Shown: positions 59,187-64,000 of the stretch, one piece after another | Layout: every line of letters starts with the position of its first letter | Position numbering within the stretch: position 1 is the first letter of the stretch | Assembly (NCBI GenBank): GCA_009379995.1 | Contig: WHSR01000007.1 | Location: forward strand, 48,309 to 112,308 | Origin: Streptosporangiales bacterium | GTDB lineage: Bacteria > Actinomycetota > Actinomycetes > Streptosporangiales > WHSR01 | Length of the DNA: 64,000 bases | Reading direction: 5' to 3' | Notes under the pieces: generated by a model | What the model saw: the letters and a program-made list of their open reading frames with translations, nothing else | Database searches by the model: none | Told to the model about the DNA's origin: nothing | Position numbers and translations under genes: made by a program

Positions 59187-60239
59187 ATGAGATTGGGACT
59201 TCAGCTCGGCTACTGGGGCGCGGACCCGCCGAACGGGGTGCTGGAGCTGGTCACCGCCGCGGAGAGGTGCGGCTTCGACGCGGTCTTCGCCGCCGAGTCA
59301 TGGGGCTCCGACGCGTTCACGCCCTTGGCGTGGTGGGGTTCGCACACAGCCAGGTTGCGGCTGGGTACCTCGGTGGCGCAGATCTCGGCCCGTACCCCGG
59401 CCGCCTCCGCGATGCACGCGCTGACCTTGGATCACCTGTCCGGCGGACGGTTCGTACTCGGCCTCGGTGTGTCAGGACCGCAGGTGGTGGAGGGTTGGTA
59501 CGGGGGACCCTTTGCCAAGCCGCTTGCCCGGACCCGGGAGTACGTGTCGATCGTGCGCCAGATACTGGCCCGGGAGGCACCGGTGCGCAGCGACGGGCCG
59601 CACCACCGCCTGCCGTACGACGGCCCCGGTTCGCTCGGTCTGGGCAAGCCGCTGCGCACGATCACCCATCCGCTCCGTGCCGACCTGCCCATCTGGCTCG
59701 GCGCCGAGGGGCCGCGCAACGTGGCGCTGGCCGCCGAGATCGCCGACGGGTGGCTCGCCGTCTACTACTCCCCCAGGATGGCGCCGATGTACGAGGAGAG
59801 GCTGGCCGAGGGCTTCGACCGGCCCGGCGCCCGGCGCCGGCGCGAGGACTTCGAGGTGGTGTCCGGGTGCCAGGTTGTCGTCACCGACGATCCGGCGGCC
59901 GAGTACGCGCGGATCAAGCAGGTCTTGGCGCTGTACCTGGGCGGCATGGGGGCCCCGAAGATGAACTTCCACGCCGATCTGTTCTCCCGGGCCGGGTACG
60001 CCGAGGTGGTAGCCGACGTCGGCCGGCTGTTTCGGGACAGGCGGCGCCCCGAGGCGGCCAAGGCCATCCCGGACGAGCTGGTAGCGGAGGTGGCCATCAT
60101 CGGGGACCGGGATCACGTGCGGGCCGAGGCCGCCAAGTGGGAACGGGCCGGGGCGGACATGCTCCTGGTCGGTTGCCGGGACGCGGCGCAGGTACGCGCG
60201 GTGGCCGATGCGGTGCTCGGCAAGTCAGGTTGCCCGTGA
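59187..60239 (+). CDS. F420-dependent LLM oxidoreductase, Rv3520c type
   Basis: A 350-residue LLM-family protein. The start MRLGLQLGYWGADPPNGV, FAAESWGSDAFTPLAWWGS, LGLGVSGPQVVEGWYGGPF and GWLAVYYSPRMAPMYEERL agree with Rv3520c, a KstR-regulon gene proposed to use F420 on a sterol side-chain intermediate. GGAGG lies upstream of the ATG. The TGA lies inside the left arm of the downstream palindrome. Confidence 0.87.
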   Translation: MRLGLQLGYWGADPPNGVLELVTAAERCGFDAVFAAESWGSDAFTPLAWWGSHTARLRLGTSVAQISARTPAASAMHALTLDHLSGGRFVLGLGVSGPQVVEGWYGGPFAKPLARTREYVSIVRQILAREAPVRSDGPHHRLPYDGPGSLGLGKPLRTITHPLRADLPIWLGAEGPRNVALAAEIADGWLAVYYSPRMAPMYEERLAEGFDRPGARRRREDFEVVSGCQVVVTDDPAAEYARIKQVLALYLGGMGAPKMNFHADLFSRAGYAEVVADVGRLFRDRRRPEAAKAIPDELVAEVAIIGDRDHVRAEAAKWERAGADMLLVGCRDAAQVRAVADAVLGKSGCP

Positions 60240-60274
60240 TCTTGCAGAAATTCGAATTCTGCAAGATCACGGGC
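60232..60274. terminator. 18-bp inverted repeat downstream of the Rv3520c-type gene
   Basis: Arms GCCCGTGATCTTGCAGAA (60232-60249) and TTCTGCAAGATCACGGGC (60257-60274) are perfectly complementary around a 7-base loop. It shares most of its arm with the fadA6 hairpin at 30731. It is placed between convergent genes, so it may terminate both; no T-run. Confidence 0.7.
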
Positions 60275-60282
60275 CAAGGAGG

Positions 60283-60948
60283 TCAGCTTCCCGTGTAGGA
60301 GACGACCACCTCCGCCACCTTGGCGAACGTGGGCGGCATCGGATCCTCGCAACCGGACGTGGCGGTGAGCCCGCGCGTGGAGACCCGCTGGGTAGGTACG
60401 TCCGCACAGTCGCCGGACGGCAGGGAGGAGCCGCCGTCCCCCTCGGCCTCGGCCGGCAGCCGGTCGCTGCGCAAGAGCTTGTTCAGCCTGAGCTTCTCGA
60501 CGACGTTGAGCCCCCCGGTTCGGGTGCCCGACCTCGAGTCGGTGCGCTTCCATTCGCCGCCGGAGTTGATGGTGATCGCGACCGTCCGACCGGCGAAGCC
60601 GCCGCTCGTGCTGTACGTCACCGGCGGCATCGTGGGTACCGGCGGTGCCGGCTCGCCCGGCGCGATCTTCTTGCCCTGCGACCCCTGCTGCCGCCGTGCC
60701 GGGGTGGATTCCTCCGGCTCGGCCTTGACTTCGCGAGTGCCAGTGTTCGTGATCGGACCCTGCGGCCGGAGTTCACCCTGTTCGCCCGCGGTTTGCTCCC
60801 CCGTGTTCGCGTTCTGCCCCGCCGCGCTCTGTTCCCCCGCCACGGTCCGCAGCACCGGCACCTCGTTGCCGGCGTATGCGAGACCGATTCCGGTAGCGGT
60901 GAGCGCCCCGACGACTACGCCTGCCCCAATAGCGTGTGATGTCCTCAC
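60283..60948 (-). CDS. Secreted protein of unknown function
   Basis: A 221-residue protein with an N-terminal signal-like segment (AIGAGVVVGALTATGIGLAYA), a disordered linker rich in Gly, Gln and Pro and a C-terminal domain with two Cys (SGDCAD, SGCEDP) that may form a disulfide. The YSTSGGFAGRTVAITINSGG piece is faintly reminiscent of emfourin-type protease inhibitors. No homologue is recognised with confidence. Divergent from the fadD gene. Confidence 0.6.
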   Translation of the reverse strand: MRTSHAIGAGVVVGALTATGIGLAYAGNEVPVLRTVAGEQSAAGQNANTGEQTAGEQGELRPQGPITNTGTREVKAEPEESTPARRQQGSQGKKIAPGEPAPPVPTMPPVTYSTSGGFAGRTVAITINSGGEWKRTDSRSGTRTGGLNVVEKLRLNKLLRSDRLPAEAEGDGGSSLPSGDCADVPTQRVSTRGLTATSGCEDPMPPTFAKVAEVVVSYTGS

Positions 60949-61050
60949 CTAACGACCCTTTCGCACCATGTGCTCGAACAAGGGATCTCTCTACCACCGA
61001 CCTCCAGGTGCCCGCCGGACATTTGCCAATTTCGGGTACTTGCCGGGAAC

Positions 61051-61064
61051 TGCAACACGTTCTA
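61051..61064. promoter_or_regulatory. KstR operator, fadD gene at 61075
   Basis: TGCAACACGTTCTA is a perfect TnnAACnnGTTnnA match 11 bp before the ATG, so this ligase belongs to the steroid regulon. Confidence 0.82.
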
Positions 61065-61074
61065 GATTCGCGCC

Positions 61075-62637
61075 ATGACGGCCGATCACTCCTCGCTGGG
61101 TCTGTGGCGCATCGCTGAGGAACATCCCGAGCTCGCCGCGATCATCGATCTTGACGGCCGCGAGGTGAGCTATCGGGAGCTGGCGGCAGCCGCCAACCGG
61201 TACGGCCGGGAGCTGCAGGCGCTCGGGCTCATGCCCGGGGACGCGGTCGCGCTGATGCTGCCCAACGGCTTCCAGCTACTGGCGGCCTACGCCGGCGCCT
61301 GGCAGATCGGTCTGTACATCGTCATGATCAACTGGCATCTCACCGGCGCCGAGGCGGCGTACATCCTCGGGGACAGCGGCGCGAAGGCGTTCGTCGCGCA
61401 CGAACGGTTCGCGGAGGCGGCCGGGGAGGCCGCGCGCACCGCCGGCCTGCCGGAGCACGCCCGCTTCGCGGTCGGCGAGGTGCCCGGGTTCCGTTCCCTG
61501 GAGGAGCTCGCGGCCGAGGGGCCGGACACCCCGCCGGACGTGCGGGTGGCCGGCTCCCCGATGCTCTACACGTCGGGCACCACGGGCCGCCCCAAGGGGG
61601 TACGACGCCCGCTGACCGGTGCACACCCAGACGACGTTCCCGCCGCCTCGGTTGGCTTCTTCGCCCTCTTCGGCCTCGCGCCCTTCGACGGACACGTACA
61701 CCTGTGCTGCTCGCCGCTGTACCACACGGCGGTGCTGACCTTCGCCAGCATGTCCATCCAGCTCGGACACACGGTCGTGCTGATGGACCGGTGGAACGCG
61801 GAGGAGGCACTGCGGCTGATCGAGCGGCACCGGGTGACGCACACCCACATGGTGCCCACCCAGTTCGGCGGGCTGCTCGCGCTGCCGGAGGAGGTGCGCG
61901 GGCGCCACGACGTCTCCTCGATGCGGGCGGCGATCCACAGCGCGGCGCCGTGCCCGCCGGCGGTCAAGCGCGCGATGCTGGAGTGGTGGGGCCCGGTGGT
62001 CACCGAGTACTACGCGGCGACGGAGGGCGGCGGCACCTCGATCGGCGGGGAGGAGTGGCTGCGCAAGCCGGGGTCGGTGGGGCGCCCGTGGCCGGGCTCG
62101 GTGGTCAAGGTGCTCGACGACGGCGGGAACGAGCTCCCGACCGGCGAGGTGGGCACCATCTACATGCGCATGGGGACCTCGACGTTCGAGTACCACAAGG
62201 ACGCCGAGAAAACCCGCGCGTCCCGCGTCGGTGACCTGTTCACCCTCGGCGACATGGGCTACCTCGACGGGGACGGTTACCTCTACCTGCTCGACCGCAA
62301 GTCCGACATGATCATTTCGGGCGGGGTGAACGTCTACCCGGCCGAGGTCGAGGGTGAGCTCGCCTGCCACCCGAAGGTCGCCGACGTGGCGGTGTTCGGG
62401 ATCCCGCATCCGGACTGGGGCGAAGAGATCAAGGCGGTCGTGCAGCCCGCCGACGGCGTACGACCGAGTGACGAGCTCACCCGTGAGCTGCTCAAGTTCG
62501 CACGCGGACGCCTGGCGAAGTTCAAGCTTCCGGCCAGCATCGACTACCTCGACGAGCTGCCCCGCGACCCCAACGGCAAGCTGTACAAGCGCCGGCTGCG
62601 CGGCCCGTACTGGGCCGGCCACGAGCGAGCCATCTGA
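61075..62637 (+). CDS. AMP-forming acyl-CoA ligase of the steroid regulon
   Basis: A 520-residue ligase. The P-loop is MLYTSGTTGRPKGVRRPL; YYAATEGG is the adenylate motif; the hinge is DRKSDMIISGGVNVYPAEVE; and the catalytic Lys is in DPNGKLYKRRL. It differs from FadD3 (no INPFFHSFGYKAG segment). The KstR operator and position suggest activation of a steroid side-chain acid (FadD17/FadD19-like role) but its substrate is not evident; FadD4-type ligases are an alternative. Confidence 0.85.
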   Translation: MTADHSSLGLWRIAEEHPELAAIIDLDGREVSYRELAAAANRYGRELQALGLMPGDAVALMLPNGFQLLAAYAGAWQIGLYIVMINWHLTGAEAAYILGDSGAKAFVAHERFAEAAGEAARTAGLPEHARFAVGEVPGFRSLEELAAEGPDTPPDVRVAGSPMLYTSGTTGRPKGVRRPLTGAHPDDVPAASVGFFALFGLAPFDGHVHLCCSPLYHTAVLTFASMSIQLGHTVVLMDRWNAEEALRLIERHRVTHTHMVPTQFGGLLALPEEVRGRHDVSSMRAAIHSAAPCPPAVKRAMLEWWGPVVTEYYAATEGGGTSIGGEEWLRKPGSVGRPWPGSVVKVLDDGGNELPTGEVGTIYMRMGTSTFEYHKDAEKTRASRVGDLFTLGDMGYLDGDGYLYLLDRKSDMIISGGVNVYPAEVEGELACHPKVADVAVFGIPHPDWGEEIKAVVQPADGVRPSDELTRELLKFARGRLAKFKLPASIDYLDELPRDPNGKLYKRRLRGPYWAGHERAI

Positions 62638-62643
62638 GCATCG

Positions 62644-62672
62644 GCCCCCTCTCTCTGGCCAGAGGAGGGCCT
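62644..62672. terminator. Imperfect hairpin between convergent fadD and GNAT genes
   Basis: The 12-bp palindrome CTCTGGCCAGAG (62653-62664) is flanked by further pairing (GGCCCCCT versus GGAGGGCC). It sits in the 35-bp gap of the convergent gene pair. Confidence 0.5.
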
Positions 62673-63308
62673 TCACGACCAAGAAGGGCGAACGGGCCGG
62701 CGCATGAACCAGTTCGGGACGCCGATCACCGCCTCCTCGGCGAGCACCTCGAAGCCGAACCGTCGGTAGAAGTGGACGTTCTCCGGCTTGTCCGTCTCCA
62801 GGTAGCCGACCTGGTCAGCCTCGTCGAGCCGGCGGCAGTGCTCCCGCATGATCAACGAGCCGATGCCCTGGCCCTGCAGGTGTGCATCCACGGCCAGCGG
62901 ACCGAGATGGACGTGCGGCTCGTCCGGGTCGCGTCTCGCCCAGGCCGAGGTCCACGTCATCGTCCGGCCCGCGCTGCGCGGGCCAAGGGCGACCACCCGG
63001 GGCAGGATGCGAAGACGCTGCGTCGCGGTCGGCTGGCAGGCACCCGGAGGCGCGACACCGGTCACACCCACCAGGGTGCCTCCCCGGGTCGCGCAGATGG
63101 GCTGCTGAGCCGAGAAGACATCGAACATGCCGCGGATAAGTCGCGCGTGGCAGCGCACCCGGCGTTCCGGATCGTCGCCGTACGCGACCAGGTGCAGCGG
63201 GTTGTCCCGCATCCCGCGAGCGATCAAGACCACCGCCTCGGGGATCTCCTCTCGTCGCAGGTCCCGTACCTCGATCGAACCCGGTCCGGACGCGGCCGTC
63301 TCCTGCAT
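62673..63308 (-). CDS. GNAT-family N-acetyltransferase
   Basis: A 211-residue GNAT protein. HLGPLAVDAHLQGQGIGSLIM holds the acetyl-CoA pyrophosphate loop (Q/RxxGxG/A), followed by YLETDKPENVHFYRRFGFEV, the usual end. The substrate is unknown. It lies at the edge of the steroid genes with no KstR site and is probably unrelated. Confidence 0.85.
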   Translation of the reverse strand: MQETAASGPGSIEVRDLRREEIPEAVVLIARGMRDNPLHLVAYGDDPERRVRCHARLIRGMFDVFSAQQPICATRGGTLVGVTGVAPPGACQPTATQRLRILPRVVALGPRSAGRTMTWTSAWARRDPDEPHVHLGPLAVDAHLQGQGIGSLIMREHCRRLDEADQVGYLETDKPENVHFYRRFGFEVLAEEAVIGVPNWFMRRPVRPSWS

Positions 63309-63326
63309 CTGACCTCCCGTTCCGAG

Positions 63327-63722
63327 TCAGTACGGGCGCCGCCGGCTGGGAGGACTTTCTTCCTTCTCCGGCCGCAGGGTCTCGGCGATCTCCTCGCTGA
63401 AGCCGGTCAGGGCGTCGGCGAAGCTGGCCGGCTCCCCGACGATCGGCCGGAACGCCTCCAGCTTCGCGTTGGCCGCCTCGGTCAGCGCCTGCCGGACGGC
63501 GGACAGCACAAGCTCGGCGAGCGTCTCGTTGTCGTAGCTCTGGATGGCTCTGGCTGAGATGTACAGGCCGGTGACGTCGCCAGTGGCCAGAGCACGGGCC
63601 TCGATCTGCTCGTTGGCGACCGATGCGGTGACTTCCCGAGCCATGATCTCTTGGGCGATGGTCTTGATCCGCTCAAGGGTGTCCTCGGGCTGCGGCAGTG
63701 GGTTCGGGTCTGGTCTGCGCAT
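63327..63722 (-). CDS. EbfC/YbaB-like protein
   Basis: A 131-residue protein. A helix (ETLERIKTIAQEIMAREV) is followed by ARALATGDVTGLYISARAI, QSYDNETLAELVLSAVRQAL, reminiscent of YbaB/EbfC-like proteins found beside type VII substrates. It is preceded, 3 bp upstream, by the truncated gene. Assignment is moderate. Confidence 0.5.
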   Translation of the reverse strand: MRRPDPNPLPQPEDTLERIKTIAQEIMAREVTASVANEQIEARALATGDVTGLYISARAIQSYDNETLAELVLSAVRQALTEAANAKLEAFRPIVGEPASFADALTGFSEEIAETLRPEKEESPPSRRRPY

Positions 63723-63725
63723 GGT

Positions 63726-63884
63726 TCACCCACTTACCCTTGGGACCTGCGGCGGCTGGTGTTCGTCCCAGAACTGCGAAAAGCTAAAGCCCGGCGTGAC
63801 GATGGCGGGTGTCCCGACTTCCTTGACGTTGATGGCCTTGACCGACTCCACCAGGCTCTCTAGTGTCGTGACGTATGTTTTTCT
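63726..63884 (-). pseudogene. 3' remnant of a gene cut by an IS630-type element
   Basis: The minus-strand frame encodes LESLVESVKAINVKEVGTPA and ends FSFSQFWDEHQPPQVPRVSG, then TGA just before the EbfC-like ATG. Upstream the frame runs into the AT-rich end of the transposon and a TAA at 63887. So only about the last 45-50 codons of a gene remain. Its identity cannot be told; by position it may be a WXG100-type or related gene co-transcribed with the EbfC-like one. Confidence 0.5.
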
Positions 63885-64000
63885 TTAGTTTTTATTTCTT
63901 GTGCGCGATAATGGTGTATGCCGAATCGCGTACGGGTGCTGACGGTGTCGGATAGCGACCGGGTGGAGCTGGAGCGGCGGGCCAGGGATCGGGGGGCCCC
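63870..64000 (+). mobile_element. Left part of an IS630-family insertion sequence
   Basis: An AT-rich stretch (TTTTTCTTTAGTTTTTATTTC, 63878-63898) unlike its GC-rich surroundings precedes a transposase start at 63918. The element continues past the window, so its right end, inverted repeats and target duplication cannot be seen. Confidence 0.65.
63918..64000 (+). CDS. IS630-family transposase, N-terminal part
   Basis: The last 83 bases encode MPNRVRVLTVSDSDRVELER then RARDRGA, closely like the start of IS630 transposases, where a helix-turn-helix follows. The gene is truncated by the window edge; catalytic DDE residues lie outside. Confidence 0.7.
   Translation, partial: MPNRVRVLTVSDSDRVELERRARDRGA

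Overview
The window is chromosomal DNA of a high-GC actinobacterium (frequent GTG starts, ATGA/GTGA stop-start overlaps, KstR-type operators, mce4 genes, WXG100/EbfC-type genes). I would place it among non-mycobacterial actinomycetes (Streptosporangiales or Pseudonocardiales-like); that placement is inference. Almost everything between about 0.7 and 62 kb is one compact steroid (cholesterol/phytosterol) catabolic island with accessory modules embedded in it.

Layout. 0-6.4 kb: tail of an enoyl-CoA hydratase gene, the regulator kstR (minus) and, divergent from it, the igr-type side-chain operon chsE1-chsE2-chsH2-chsH1-ltp2. 6.4-10.7 kb (minus): kstD-kshA-small Cys protein-kshB, the 9alpha-hydroxylase and delta1-dehydrogenase that open ring B. 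10.7-16 kb (plus): a Kst4D-like flavoprotein and hsaADCB for ring A/B cleavage; hsaC and hsaB are separated by a seven-copy 11-bp repeat. 16-21.5 kb: an insert of non-steroid genes (membrane alpha/beta hydrolase, AbrB, an EbfC/WXG100 module, a Phd-like protein, a DUF433/DUF5615 pair). 21.6-30.7 kb: C/D-ring genes, fadD3-ech-fadE31-fadE32-fadE33 (minus) facing fadE30-ipdF-fadA6 (plus). 30.9-40.9 kb: complete mce4 steroid importer (yrbE4AB, mce4A-F, two Mas genes). 40.9-43.7 kb: unknown gene with divergent TetR, Phd/ParE pair, lipoprotein. 43.8-50.2 kb (minus): fadA5-SDR-SDR-echA20-ipdA-ipdB-ipdC; divergent cyp125 at 50.3 kb. 51.5-52.9 kb: AbiE-type toxin-antitoxin. 53-54.5 kb: an R2lox-like metalloprotein next to an SCP2-like protein. 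54.5-60.2 kb: SnoaL-like, luciferase-like, ltp3, ltp4 and DUF35 genes (minus) facing an Rv3520c-type F420 oxidoreductase. 60.2-64 kb: secreted protein, acyl-CoA ligase, GNAT, EbfC-like gene, a truncated gene and the start of an IS630-family transposase.

How it works together. Mce4 imports the steroid; CYP125 oxidises C26; acyl-CoA ligases, FadE, ChsE/ChsH, SDR and thiolase/aldolase proteins remove the side chain; KstD, KshAB and HsaABCD open rings A and B; FadD3, FadE30-33, IpdABCF, EchA20 and FadA6 degrade rings C and D. Eleven sites resembling the KstR operator TnnAACnnGTTnnA precede these operons, including those for C/D-ring genes that mycobacteria place under KstR2.

Caution: ten genes are interrupted by what look like single-base indels, most in or beside short G/C runs (kst4D, hsaC, a PH-like membrane gene, a Phd-like gene, fadE31, yrbE4B, mce4A, mce4F, a lipoprotein gene and an SDR gene). 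The spread suggests sequence error rather than decay; these genes are given as single features with the suspected position noted.
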